Shown one piece after another: positions 37,031 to 48,768 of a DNA stretch of 64,000 bases. A model generated the notes under the pieces. The model made no database searches and was not told the origin of the DNA. It worked only from the letters and a program-made list of their open reading frames with translations. Both the position numbers and the translations under genes were made by a program. The stretch is from contig NC_051071.1 of assembly GCF_004664715.2 (NCBI RefSeq), forward strand, positions 8,993,410 through 9,057,409. Direction: 5' to 3'. How positions within the stretch are numbered: the first letter of the stretch is position 1; each line of letters opens with the position of its first letter. Source of the stretch: Peromyscus leucopus (Eukaryota; Chordata; Mammalia; Rodentia; Cricetidae).

Positions 37031-37149
37031 TGTGTATGCATATGAGGGCAACAGGTCGGTGTCCAGCGTCCTCCTCAATTATTTCCCACCTTGGCTTTTG
37101 AAGCAAAGTCTCTCACTAAACCTGACACTCACTAGTTTGCCTCAGCTGG

Positions 37150-37197
37150 CTGGCCAGTGCGCCCCCAGAACCCACTGGCCAGTGCGCCCCCAGAACC
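37150..37197. repeat. 25-bp tandem duplication
   Basis: The unit starting 'ctggccagtgcgcccccaga' (37150-37174) is repeated at 37175-37197 with no mismatches over the 23 bases present. It is G+C-rich with one CpG per copy, unusual for its surroundings. Confidence 0.93.
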
Positions 37198-37289
37198 TGC
37201 CTCTCTCTGTTTGCTCAGAGGTGGAGTTACAGGTATGCAGTCACACTACCATATTTTCACTTAAGTGCTGTAGAGTTCCTTATGCTGGA

Positions 37290-37432
37290 GCCAAGTGTGG
37301 TGGCACATGTCTTTCATCCCTGCACTTGGGAAAAAAGAGCAGGTAGATATCTGTGAGTTCCAGGCAAGCCTGGTCTACCTAGAAAGTTTCAGACCAGCCA
37401 AGGCCACATAGTGAGATTATGTCTCCAAAAGA
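37290..37432 (+). mobile_element. Diverged B1 SINE, forward orientation
   Basis: 'gccaagtgtggtggcacatg', 'atccctgcacttggga', 'agatatctgtgagttccagg', 'caagcctggtctacctag', 'ggccacatagtgagattatg' follow the B1 body including the internal duplication. The A-rich tail begins at 'tctccaaaagaaac'. Confidence 0.85.
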
Positions 37433-37823
37433 AACTCCAACAAAAGCAGAAAATAAGGTCATTGTGTGACATTTTATTGAATAAGCCATCTCCCCTACCT
37501 GATAGCCCAGTTTTTAAGATCCTTTTTTATATGTTCTCTTCAGAAGCTTGATTTGGCTAACAGTGATCTGTGACATGTGACTATGTATGCTTACCACTGC
37601 TCTAAACTGATCTGATCTAAGAGAAATCTCTATGTTTTTTACCTTGGAAAGTTCCCAGATGAAAGACTTACAAAATTCTGGGGCGGGTATGATTTCAAAC
37701 AAAATTCAAAAGCATCAAAACAGCACATCTGCACTTCTCTTGCCCTTTCTCTTTTTCTTCTCCTTTTTTTTTTTTACACTTAATATAGTATCCTGGGTGC
37801 ATGGTTTGTTTCCTTATTTTCTG

Positions 37824-37902
37824 AAAGATTTATTATTTATTTAATTTTAGATTTTGTGTGAGTGTGTGTTCCTGTGTGTGTGTTCCTGTGTGTGTGCTCC
37901 TG

Positions 37903-37944
<42 letters not shown>

Positions 37945-38118
37945 TTGTGTGTGGCATGCCCATGAATTCAGGTGTACACAGATGCCAAAGGAGCTGAATT
38001 GCTCTGGAGCTAAAGTTGCAGGGTGTGGTGAGCTGCCCAACATGGGTGCTGGAGAGCAAACTCAAGCCTTCTGCAAAAGCGGCAAGTACTCTTAGCCACT
38101 GAACCTCCTACGTGGCCC
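37824..38118 (-). mobile_element. B3/B2-family SINE, reverse orientation, with expanded TG tract
   Basis: The + strand begins 'aaagatttattatttattta' (complement of the A-rich tail). It passes through a TG-rich block with three 'tgtgttcctg'-type units and a clean (TG)n at about 37903-37942. It then continues 'ggagctaaagttgcagggtg', 'ccaacatgggtgctggagag' and 'ctcttagccactgaacctcc', the complement of the B3 body and promoter. The microsatellite grew inside the element. Confidence 0.8.
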
Positions 38119-39030
38119 CTGTTGCTTTGTGTGATTATCACTGTTGTTTTTCGTCAATGGTCATAGTGAGCCATGCCCACTGAGGCTTCTGACGTGTGCT
38201 GAGTTGTCTGCGAGAGTTTTCCCTCACGTGGGGGAGAAGTTAGTTGATAAGATCCACCTTGTTCAGATTCACTGCTTTAGCATATTTCATGCTAAAAATA
38301 TTTTTCTACCATCTGCCAAGATTAGCACTCCAGTGGTGTAATAAATTTACTCACCCTGTTCCTTTGATGTAGTTTGGAACCAACTTTATGCTTTATTCAG
38401 CCTAATTGAAAAGAAGATAAGATAAATGATGCACTTTGAATTTCCCCTCAGATGTACCATTGTTCATTACTTCAGCAGAAGATGAACACATCTGATTGTA
38501 ATCTTGGTGTTTCAGTAAAATAAAAGTTCCCATGGCAAAAACTCAGTATTAGCTGTTGCCACCATCCAACAGCCTTCTGTAAAAAATATTTAACAGTGCT
38601 GTGACCTCAAGTAAAATATTGCTCTCCATTAAAATGCAAAGCTGGTGGCCGTTCTTCCAAAAGACGCTATGGAAGGAATTATTTTTGCAGTGATAATATA
38701 TGACTTGATATTAATTTACATCTAAGGCTCAAACCAAAGGCCAAATTTAGATTTTGGTACATTCTTTGCTTTTCTGTAAAATTTCAATTTTCATCTCTTC
38801 CTTAGTCTTCTACCTGCATTTAAGTTGGTTCTTTTTCTTCACCATGTTTTAAAGACAGTTTAATATGTGTTAAACTGCTGAAGATGGACCTTGTGTAGCT
38901 CCCGCCACCTTTGATCCTGGACTTGACCATGGCACTTCTTTTGGCTGAGAGTGCAACAATAGCTGTGGCACAGCAAGGCTTTTGAAGTCTCAGCAAACCA
39001 GGGCTTGGCACATAGCCAAGGTCTTATGCT
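38119..39030. other. Unique noncoding stretch
   Basis: No gene or repeat recognised. Minus-strand frames at 38820-39108 were checked by eye and match no protein I know. Confidence 0.4.
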
Positions 39031-39459
39031 GAGAAGCATGGGCTTCAAACATGAACTGAACAAAGAGATGACCAACGGATATGCCAAGCTGGACAGGGAA
39101 AGGCCCACTTGGCCTTAACTCTACACAAAGAACTGCAGCCAACTGAGCAACTCTGAGAGCAGAAGTGATCCCTCCCAGGGAAAAGCACATCAATTTGTTG
39201 TGCGGTACCTTAAAAACATACATAGAAGTAACATTGTATGTACTCAGCAGGTTATACTTAGGAATACATGTGCAAATATAAATGCATGTGTGTTTACAAA
39301 TGTACATGTATATACAAATGCACGCAATAGCAATTAATGAAAAGAGAGGCTATGAATTTGAAGGAGGGCATACAGAAGGGTTTGGAAGGAGGAAAGGAGA
39401 GGTGGAAATACTGTGATTAAAATACAATTAAAAAATAAACAACAGAGAAGCATGGGCTT
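39031..39459 (+). mobile_element. Short 5'-truncated L1 3' UTR, plus strand, with 15-bp TSD
   Basis: The direct repeat 'gagaagcatgggctt' at 39031-39045 and 39445-39459 brackets a 399-bp insert. It follows the rodent Lx-type 3' UTR: 'ctacacaaagaactgcagcc', 'ctgagcaactctgagagcag', 'atgtactcagcaggttatac', 'ggctatgaatttgaaggagg', and an A-rich end 'ttaaaaaataaacaaca'. Only untranslated sequence remains. Confidence 0.88.
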
Positions 39460-39904
39460 GCCTGCTGGTGACGAGCAGCCAAGCTGGCACCAACTGCAGT
39501 ACAGGTGAAAGAGGTTGTCTTCCATCCCAGAGCCTCCTGGAAATACCAGTGACGCTAACTGCCTGGGGCCCATGGTAACCCTAGGTGAATTCTCTACTTA
39601 AGTTCAGTTGCAGTTGTTTACCTGTAGAATGATACATACATAAGTAAATTTAGAAATTAAAACATAAATTTTAAAATACACATAAAATGGTTGCAAATTT
39701 CTGATTTGCTTTACCACACAATAATAAACTGACAAAGATACATAAAAGCTGCTCCAGTGTAAATAAACACAGAGCTTTGTGGTGAAGATGAGAACAGAAA
39801 GGTAAGGACAGAAGTATGGCTTCCATGGTTGTTGAAAAGTGTGCTTGAAGGAATAAATAAGAAAAACATGGCACCAAATACACTGGCAATGTCGATAAGT
39901 ATCG
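39460..39904. other. Unique noncoding stretch
   Basis: Nothing recognised. Frames of 72-132 codons on the minus strand here are A/T-driven and have no recognisable similarity. Confidence 0.45.
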
Positions 39905-40010
39905 TTTGGCCTCAGATTTCTTAACCTTAAAATGGGGATGAATGTGCCTAGTTCATAAGAACTAAATAATCCATATACAACACTCAAGACAGGACTTTGC
40001 ACACAGAAAG
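39905..40010 (+). repeat. MIR SINE fragment, forward orientation
   Basis: 'ttggcctcagatttcttaac' then 'ttaaaatggggatgaatgtg', 'cctagttcataag' and 'caggactttgcacaca' follow the 3' half of MIR. Confidence 0.7.
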
Positions 40011-40954
40011 AGAGAGCACATCTAAGCTGTTATCTTGTGCACACTGAGTATCAGCATATGATTATCCAAGTTAAAGAAAAGTGTCTTTGCAGCCATGTAA
40101 GTTACCCCTAAAGTTAGTACACAATGAACATTGAGTAGACCATATTTCTAGATCAATGCACTGCTGCAGATCTGCTACAGGGCCTTTTCAGTCTTCATAG
40201 GAAGGTTGGTTTTGAGTCTGGTTAACAACTCAGAATACTGGTTTTAGCAGAAATGGTTTAGTGCCCAAATTTACAGTTGAAACTCTGTATTGTCAGACAT
40301 AAAAAAAGAAAACACCCATTGTTATAAACAACACACGTATCTTGTGCTATTGCCCATGCCTAGCAATCTTCTCAATGAAAAAAAAAGAATTATCAAAAAA
40401 TTAATATGCTGTGTCAAATTGTTGAAAAAAATCTATTGAATAAACTATCTTCCCCTACTGTTAAAAACCTGATGGTTGTGGAAGTCTGCTCCTGGGATAC
40501 TCTTTAAGTAGAAGAAGAGTTAAGATAAAATGGAAGTGTCCCCTGTATTTAACTAGAAATGATGCCTTTAGTCACTAGAAACTGTAATGTGTATATTCCA
40601 ATATGAATTAGAAGCATGGCTATGCAGCCCATTGTTAGGGAGGAAAAATGGTACATTGAGCCTTGAGCTCTACTGGAATGCATCAGTGTCTGATGACACC
40701 TCTTCCATGAGCTCCACCTTCTGTCGTCCTTTCTTCCTGCCTTCTGTGTGATTGGGAGGTAGTCACAGCTGGAAGAATAGGGAGATACATATCTACTAGA
40801 AATCTATCTTTTGGTATGATGCTGTTGATTTACCCAGGTGTTAGAAGTGAAAGTAATTTCATTAGCCTTTCTTTGGTTTGACCTTAGTTTGGGAGACATT
40901 TTTAGTAGGGAGATGGGAGATCAAATGCTGTTATGTGTTTGTAAAACCAGCCCC
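40011..40954. other. Unique noncoding stretch
   Basis: Nothing recognised. A-runs are present at about 40379-40400. Confidence 0.45.
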
Positions 40955-41115
40955 TCTTGGTGGTTAAGAGTCTAGTCTTAGGGTCTGGAAAGGCTTGCTT
41001 CCAATCCACAAGTATGACATTGTGTGAGTTAGTTTCCTCAAAGCTCAGACTTCCGTATGTTAAATAATTTAATAATTCCCGGTCAAAGGTGGTTTAGATG
41101 ATTAAATGATCTCTT
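40955..41115 (+). repeat. MIR SINE, forward orientation
   Basis: 'tggtggttaagagtctagtc', 'gggtctggaaaggcttgctt', 'ccaatccacaagtatgacat', 'tgtgtgagttagtttcctca' and 'gatgattaaatgatc' follow MIR from its 5' tRNA-like part to its 3' part. Confidence 0.75.
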
Positions 41116-42029
41116 ATATGCAACATGGATACTATATCATCAGCTGAAAAACCATGAGAGAATTACTTCATTCATCAAAGAATACTAGGCTATATCATGA
41201 AATTGCATGCAACCACCCATCCTTCCTACTTACGGGCAACTGGCATAAAATAACTGATCAAGACAAGACTTATTATACATATAATACATCAACACAGGGC
41301 TTAGTGGATTATAAACTCAAACTTGTGAGCACAGGTACAATCTATAACATCCTAATCTCACCAATCAACAGGCTACAGTGCTATCAATCTGTAGCTGATT
41401 GAAATGAAAAGCCCAGGAATAACATTTGGATTCCTCAGGGAATCCTACGGTTAGAGAAGACAGTAGCAATGGTCCGTCCAACCTGATCAAATGTGTACAT
41501 TCCAACTTAGAAATGCCCTGGCAAATGTGACTACTTCTGTGCTTGTAATATGAGTACTATGAACTGAAACATGCCAAAAGTGTAACATTTACACCCATTT
41601 GGGAAGCCTTAGAATGGGAAATAAGTTTAAAATATTATATTATTACCTTTGTATTGATTGTGTATAGAAAAGTTACCATTTGGGATTTATTAGGTGAAAT
41701 GATATATCAAAAGGCATTTTACCTTTTAAGTTTTTTTTTCAATATGGCTAAAAGAAAATTATAGTTTACCCATGAGTTCACATGTATAGTTCAAATTATG
41801 CTTTTAATGAACAGCATTGTTACAAACAAAGCAAATTAAGCATGGGGATATAAAGTACATTGCTCAATGTAGCTCAGCTCTATCAAAATGCAGACATGAT
41901 CCAGAGCCCCTGACCTTCAGTGATCTCCTGGCATGTAACCTCACTGATCCCACAATTCTCTTGTTTGTGGCTTTTGACTATAGAGTAGGAGTTGGATTCC
42001 CAAAGCTGGACCCTGGGAACGGCCCTGCC
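41116..42029. other. Unique noncoding stretch
   Basis: Nothing recognised. The 126-codon frame at 41817-42197 matches no protein I know. Confidence 0.45.
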
Positions 42030-42440
42030 AGTCCCTTCTCTGGCCAGCTGTGTCTCTCCTTACGGCATTGCCCTGGTCCTGCATGGCCACTACCCACTCT
42101 CTGTGCTGGTTACAGGATCGGTATTGTATCTAAGACAATTGCTGTTATTAACAGGTTAAACTGCTGGGATGTTAAAATAAAGGCTGCTCAGCTTTAGTGC
42201 ATTTTGTTGTAATCATCTCCCAGATGCCTTGTCGGAAATCAATTCAAGTTCAAAACTGGCTGGAATTGGGAGGTCAAGGCTTTGGCAGACTAAATATTTT
42301 ATCTTCTGCTCATGTCTGGAGCTTTTAAAGATGTGGACTGGGGGCTCTTTCTCATACCCCATCTGGACAAAGATGATTGGCTTTGCCATCTTGCCCAGGT
42401 TAGGACAAGGTTAAAATCAATTATAATCAATTATTAAGAG
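42030..42440. promoter_or_regulatory. Possible conserved noncoding element
   Basis: Repeat-free. SOX/homeodomain-like motifs are close together: 'agacaattgctgttatta' (about 42133), 'gtaatcatc' (about 42210), 'ggaaatcaattc' (about 42234), 'ttataatcaattatta' (about 42420). A few CpGs are retained ('cttacggc', 'ggatcggt', 'tgtcggaa'). Weak inference only. Confidence 0.2.
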
Positions 42441-44198
42441 TCTTCTGTGGCCACATTTCTTAAAAGGAAATTTTAAAAGTTTCTCAGTTCTGAAACATGC
42501 ATATCTTAGTTGCTGCTGGATATGTTGTTATTCTAGAATGCCCAATATAGATGTTATCAGCTTTAGAAGTAAATGCACAGAATCTCTCCCTCCTATTTTC
42601 TTGATGCTTGGGTTTCAGGACAATGGAAAAAAGCCCCAAATGCCTAAGATAACCATCACTGCTGCACTGAGCTGAAAAATCTTGTTACCTTCTTATATGT
42701 GTTAGAAGACTAGAGCTATTTATAATTTAGTCACATTGTCAAATTATTTCCCAGGAATTTGTTGAGACAATATCCGTGGTTCCTATGAGCTTGCTTGCAG
42801 CATGCTGGTGTACATGTGACCGCACTAAGTCTTGTAGGCTGAAAGAGTCACTGAGTTTGAATTCCACAGTGATTTTGGGACAAGCTAGATCCAGCCCAAC
42901 ATTTTATGATATGAAACAGATTTAAATGACTTCTTCAAATCTTTACCCGTCTACAGGGAGAATTGAATCAGCTAGTTCCTAAAAACATAATGGCCTCTAT
43001 ATATCCAAATGAATTTTTGTCTTTTGTAAAACTTTCTCATTTATAATGATCAGAGAAGAAAACCTATTTAGACAAAATGAATATCACTCTGAACCTTGGA
43101 CTAGGACATGCACTCAGTAAATAGATCATAATCATAAAATGTCCTCAAAAGGTCAGATAGCTTTATCCATCATCTTGTATTCCATAAATGGAGATATCTT
43201 GTATTTTCAGATTTCATCCAGACACAGCATGTTTAAATTCAAGCTGCTACCATGAAAACATCCCATCATATTCCTTGTCCATGTAGAAAGAGAACACTAT
43301 TCAACTTAATTGGAATTTTCCCATGGACATGTCCAGTGGAAGAGAGTATGGACTACCTGCTGTCTAAGAAGAACTCATCATTAACAAACACTATAGTGAA
43401 TTTTCATATTCTCCTTACAATGTCATGAGAAACAAAGTCAGTAGACTTACTTTGAAGAAAGGGAACACACTGCGTGTAGGGGCCAGGCTTTTCAATTGTA
43501 GTACATGTTCATCTCTCATCAGCAAAATGCAAGCTCTTCATACTGATTATTTACTGTTTGCCAGATAGTGTTGATTATAAAACTGAGGTATGGAATATGT
43601 GAAGGACATTATAAAATGAAACCACAGGATTCCAGAAATAGTGATTATATACAATATACAAATCAATACTACATGAACTCACTTTTAACCCAGAGAGTCC
43701 TGGCTTTGTTTTTTTTTTTGGCAATGAATATGTTACTTACCTTCTTGTGTTACCTGTCACAATAGGCTTAATACTTATTCTTGGAGAATTTTAAGTGAGA
43801 AGATGTCTGTAATACTCTTACCACTGTCTTGGTGTGTAGCAGTCTTCCAACCCATTCTGCCTATCATGATGATGACAGTCATAGTTACAATAGCCACAGC
43901 AGGAACCAGGTTGCTTAAGTGTATCCTCCTCTTTCTAACGTTACATTTATTTCTTCAGTGTCTGTTGGCACGCATATGGAATAAAAAGTGGTTTCAAATG
44001 TTTCATATTCTGTTCAGGTCAATAGTTCAAGATGAATGTTTCACTCTTTTATTTCCTAGTCACAAAATGGAGATGGCTGAGCCCTTCAGACCTTCCTCTG
44101 TTGAAAGACCACATTGCTTATGTAGTTTGTTTGGCTGAAAGAAAAGCTGTTCACTACATGTTTGAGGAAGACCTGATCCTGATATTCCAAAAGCTAAC
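42441..44198. other. Unique noncoding stretch
   Basis: The 111-codon frame at 43803-44138 has hydrophobic runs but no recognisable family, and the adjacent frame runs into the B1 element. Confidence 0.45.
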
Positions 44199-44379
44199 CA
44201 ATTGGATTTATTTATTTATTTATTTTGGTATTTTGAGACAGGGTTTCTCTGTGTAGCTTTGTGCCTTTCCTGCAACTCACTCTGTAGCCCAGGCTGGCCT
44301 CAAACTCACAGAGATCTTCCTGCCTCTGCCTCCCGAGTGCTGGGATTAAAGGTGTGTGCTACCACCACCCTCAATTGGA
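44199..44379 (-). mobile_element. B1 SINE, reverse orientation, with 8-bp TSD
   Basis: After an (ATTT)n run the + strand reads 'gagacagggtttctctgtgt', 'agctttgtgcctttcctgca', 'cccaggctggcctcaaactc', 'gtgctgggattaaaggtgtg'. The direct repeat 'caattgga' at 44199-44206 and 44372-44379 is the TSD. Same cricetid-type variant as the copy at 9.6 kb. Confidence 0.95.
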
Positions 44380-44462
44380 ATTATTACTGTTTCTTTCTAT
44401 ACCCAATTTGTTTGTTGAAGACTATGTGACAACAAGCTTTCAAGGACCTTTGATTTTGGAAG

Positions 44463-44690
44463 GCAGCATCATGGTGTGATTAAAGAATCTGTCAGTGTGG
44501 AGCAAAGTGACTGAGTTTTGTCACTTACTGGCTAAACTTTAGGAAAATCACTTTTAACAGAACCTCTGATTCTTTATCTGAAAGATGCAGAGACTAATAC
44601 ATTGTTCCTAATACTATTTTGGATGTTAAAATGAATGTGGTATAAGTAAAGCTTATTGCCATGCCTAGTACAGGTAGATGCTTCTTAAGT
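44463..44690 (+). repeat. MIR SINE, forward orientation, nearly full length
   Basis: 'gcagcatcatggtgtgatta', 'gttttgtcacttactggcta', 'ctttaggaaaatcactttta', 'cctctgattctttatctgaa', 'ggatgttaaaatgaatgtgg' and 'gccatgcctagtacaggtag' follow MIR in order. Confidence 0.75.
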
Positions 44691-45060
44691 GGCAACTACT
44701 ATTTCAGTTTAAATTTTTTTATTCACTGATTCATTAACTGTGGTATCTATTTCAGAGCAGTTAATAAGAATTTAAATTTTATTTATATTGTCCATCAACA
44801 AGTATTGTTTAATTGATGATTTTATGTGCCAAAAAAAATTTGCCACATGGGTGTGGCATATAGAACAGAGAGACAGCTTTAAAGAATGATTGGTTGAGCA
44901 CTGGGGTAGGGGGCAGTTACAGAGTAGGAGGAAATGGTTAAACTCCATTAATATCCGTGGCAGTCTCATGGTTTATTGATTAGTAGCTTGGCCTTGGTAG
45001 CTTTGGCAACTGTCATTTTAGCAATGAGATAATTCCACATGTACAAGCTGTATTTTGTAG
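44691..45060. other. Unique noncoding stretch
   Basis: A+T-rich. Nothing recognised. Confidence 0.45.
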
Positions 45061-45340
45061 TTGATGAGACCTTTGCTGTTAGTTACATGACTGCTTCATT
45101 CAGGCACCTCAAGCACCTGGGATTGCCTGAAGAACCAACTATGTAACCTTCCAGATAATAAGAGCCTGGACATCCTGACCTGCTCGAGTGTTGACATGGC
45201 GACAGGAAAAGCAGTTCCAGAAAACCGTCCTCCATTCTCACGAGCACCCGCAATGGCCTGGCCTCTATTTCCCTAGCTTGGGCATAGTTTCTTGTTAATT
45301 AGTTTTGCATTTAATAGGAGGAATACTGAGCATTTGCAGT
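45061..45340. promoter_or_regulatory. Possible conserved noncoding element
   Basis: Repeat-free, with CpGs ('gctcgagtg', 'atggcgac', 'aaccgtcc', 'cacgagcacccgc') next to a homeodomain/POU-like cluster 'ttgttaattagttttgcatt' (about 45292). No alignment is available, so the call is weak inference. Confidence 0.22.
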
Positions 45341-47335
45341 ATGCTTATAGTCTCTTGCCAAGTACAAGCTCCCGATCAGCAGCCGGGCCTGCCATCCTTG
45401 CACTCAGCAGCATGCATCTCCATTCTGTTGGGGTCTACTGGCTTAGTACCAGGCATGGGAGCACACAAAGGAGTAACGGAGAATGAATAACTTGTTTAGT
45501 TTTCTTGGAGCAGAAAGTGTTTTGGAAGAGTGAGTACCACAGAGGTCCCCTATTTCCTTTACCTCTGTGAAAGGAACACCCCATGCTTTAAATAATGATT
45601 CATGTAGCATGCGCCATATTCAAAGAGTAAACACAGAGATGAACGGTTCTATTTATTCTGTACAGTGAAAATAGAAATCTGGAAACAGCATCTGCTTCTC
45701 ATTTAAATGTTTTTTTCTAATTATTGAGATGTATAGAGGCATCAAGCCAGGATTCAATCATCAACAAAGGTCTTGAGCTATCTAAACAAAAACTCGTTCC
45801 TAAAGCCACTGGCTCTAACCGTCGGAATGGCTTAGAGACCTTAACATGACTTTTAATACAAAGTTGTTATAAAGCCTGGGAAGTGAAAAAAGATGCTATT
45901 TTTGGGTTTTTGAAAACAAATTCAAAAGTATAGGGAAATATTGCTAGAAATATATTTCTGCAGAACTATAAACATCATGTAATCAGCTTTGGTTCAGTCA
46001 CCTTCCTTTCTGGAAATGAAACCTTGGACTTGGGACTTTGGCCTCTGTTTTTAGCAGAGAGGCATGAAGACTCTGGTGCTTCAGATGAGTTGACTGGATG
46101 GATTTCTTATTAGGAGCTTATGAGAGAATCAATGTCTCAAATATCAGCCCCTATAATTATGGCTCCCTCAATTTCACAACTCACGAAACAGTAGTCTACA
46201 ATAAGGAAAACTAGTTCCTCAAACTTGATAGCTACTCAAAAACATACACAGAAAAGAGACACCTTAATAGAAGAGAGAAAATAACTAGACATTTTTCCAG
46301 AAAAGGCCATGAGCACCAACTAATCTCAGGAGCTAGTTGGGGCACCAGTCTGTATTGGAGCTCTGTGCCTTCTGTACTAGCTACTCTGCATTGCAACGTC
46401 CCAGAGCCGATCGGCAGATGGAGAAGGCAGAAACTCAGTGCACAACATTTCACTGAGGGAAAAGAGCATGAGTGAGGACCAGACAGCCATGGTCTTATTG
46501 GTTCACAAGGCTGTTGGAGGCCATGCTGAAGAGTGAAGCTGTTCCGACTTCTGTCACTCTTTCTAAGCATCTGCTCTCCTGTTGTTTGGTGTGTTCCCTC
46601 TACCCCACTCTTAGATGCTACACTGCCCAGTCCTGATTTCAGATAAATTCATCTCTTGTCTCCAAGTTCTGGCTTAACTACATTAGAAGACTAAGATTCA
46701 GGAAAAATTGAATTTTGTGTTTTCAATTTTCAATGTATTTTGTACACATAAATTTAAAACTTTTAAAATTGTCACAAAACAATCTTCTTCTCTTCACCCC
46801 TTGCTCTCCCTGACTCTCTCCCCCATCTCCTTCCTCCCTAGCTCACCATACCCATTTCAGTCTTACTTTACTAGCTTTCTAGCTTACTATACACATGATT
46901 CTCTCTGATACACAACTGAATTAAGGGCAAGAATGTATATTTTAATTTTTAACTGATTTATAGCCTGTCTAATTTCAGAAAACATTTGAGGTGGCAAGAA
47001 TAAATGGCAGTGGGAGATACATGGGTATTTTTACTCTGTATTGGATGCATATTCTTTTAGGCTGCATACATTTCCATAACTCTGAACAAGATCATACTGG
47101 TATGACCTTTTGTTCAGGGTAGAATTCATAGAATTGCAGGAACTAGAGAAGGAATTCATCATTATTTATAGTACCACCAATGACACATATGAATGATTTT
47201 AGTTACTGCCCAACTGGTGTCATGGATCTACTAATTATATTATTGTGTGTTTATCTAAAGGTGTTTTTTTCTGCTCTGGAGGGATAAGAGACGGGAATTT
47301 TAGAGAGGATAGATTGTGGATTGCTGTATGAGTTT
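45341..47335. other. Unique noncoding stretch
   Basis: No repeat recognised. A pyrimidine-rich segment lies at about 46785-46860. The 112-codon minus frame at 46232-46570 resembles nothing known. Confidence 0.45.
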
Positions 47336-47420
47336 CGGCAAATCACTGGTCACTCAGTTCTAGATTCTATGTTAAAATGGAATAATGAATCAATTATTGG
47401 TTCCCTGTAAGAGCCAATGA
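47336..47420 (+). repeat. Possible MIR fragment
   Basis: 'gagtttcggcaaatcactgg' followed by 'ctatgttaaaatggaataat' resembles the MIR core (gggcaagt(c/t)ac ... tctgtaaaatgggata). Confidence 0.4.
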
Positions 47421-48340
47421 TGTGATGTACTTGGAAGAGCTTTAGTGCACAGAAGCCACTGTGGCTGTGCAGTGGGTGTGGGTGAATGTTTTCTTTACTT
47501 CAGTCTCTGCTTCATCCAGGAGGAGACCAGGGCCTCACTCTCCGGGACGCTCTAGCAGAAGTGCCTCATTGTGTTTGGGCTTTATTTATTGAATGCATTT
47601 GAATGAGCGATCGTTCTAAGAGCAGAGAGTCATTCAATTTGATTTCACAATGGGGTGATGGGTGAGGCTGGAAACTACATCCTCAAACACATTATCCAGA
47701 ACACGGGAAACAAAACCACTTTTCAAAAGTGACTCATCTTTAAAATATCATAGCAGAATGAAATACTTCATTCATTCATTTTCATAGCAAACTCCTAATT
47801 GAGAATGTCATAAACCACTTTGCAGAGAGAGGCAATCATGACCTGGGAAATTAAGTGGAGTAATTTACAAATAGGCTTTTGTCTGGCAGGAGGTTTAGCA
47901 TGTGGGTTATCTAGGATTTGCCTGTGGGTTATCTTGGCAAAGCAAGCTCCCTTTTCTCTAACCCATTGGTGGTATATATATTTGGGTGCCCAATTAATAT
48001 TAAAAATGAAAAACGGTTTCTCATGTTTTCTCCAGGGTCCTCATTACAAAATCTTTTAACCCTTGTCCTCTCCAAAACAAACACCCCTTTAATGCTTCAG
48101 TTCTCATTCATACACCTGCTGTCTGTCCATCTTCCTTCCCACACAGACCTGCAAGCATGGAGGGAATTCAGGTGCATGAACCTTTCTAGCATTCTTCAAG
48201 ACACTAATATTGACCCACATCCAGACTCAGTTCCTTTGTTTAATTTATGATGATTATAGTCTTCACAATTTGGTACTATAAAACAAAAAAATATTTTCCC
48301 GTTTTAAAATACCTCAGTCATTCTCCCCAATTTGGGGATG

Positions 48341-48341
<1 letters not shown>
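47421..48341. other. Unique noncoding stretch
   Basis: The part at 47500-47660 is repeat-free with a CpG pair in 'gagcgatcgttc' and 'tccgggacgctc', and may be a short conserved element. The rest shows nothing. Confidence 0.35.

Positions 48342-48342
<1 letters not shown>

Positions 48343-48387
<45 letters not shown>
48343..48387. repeat. (CA)n microsatellite
   Basis: About 22 AC units. Confidence 0.97.
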
Positions 48388-48388
<1 letters not shown>

Positions 48389-48721
48389 ATATATCAAGCT
48401 ATCCAAAGAAAGGTGACTTGTAGCACACAAAGTCAAATGAAATCCTTGATTCTTCTCTTTGCTAGCTCAGAAGCTGAGTGATAAGAACAAGTGTTTCACA
48501 GGGTTCTTGAATGTGGTAAATCAGGCATCTCATAAGACGGTTTCCAGAGAAGAGGCTACTGGAGAATCCTTTGTCACTAACATTTGTCAGCATCTATGAC
48601 AGGAATTTTACCATCTGACATCCTTCCCTAACTCTCAGCCTGTGACTGTGTAGTGAATCTCAATTCATACAAGGAGGGTGGAAAAGGCTGAGCCAAACAC
48701 TGTTAACAAAACAGTCCCCTG

Positions 48722-48768
48722 AAGGGCTATGATATTGCTCAGTGGTAATACCATCCCTCTGCATTTTA
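48722..48768 (+). repeat. Possible ID-element fragment
   Basis: 'gggctatgatattgctcagt' and 'ggtaataccat' resemble the ID SINE 5' part (ttggggatttagctcagtggtagagcgc). It is too short and diverged for a firm call. Confidence 0.3.

Noticed and set aside
36907..37346. 145-codon plus-strand frame starting in a GT repeat
   Set aside because: The first part is microsatellite, the middle is the 25-bp duplication, and the end is a B1 element.
38820..39573. Processed pseudogene in the flanks of the L1 at 39 kb (minus strand)
   Set aside because: Translations in all frames match no protein I know, and no poly(A) remnant is visible next to it.
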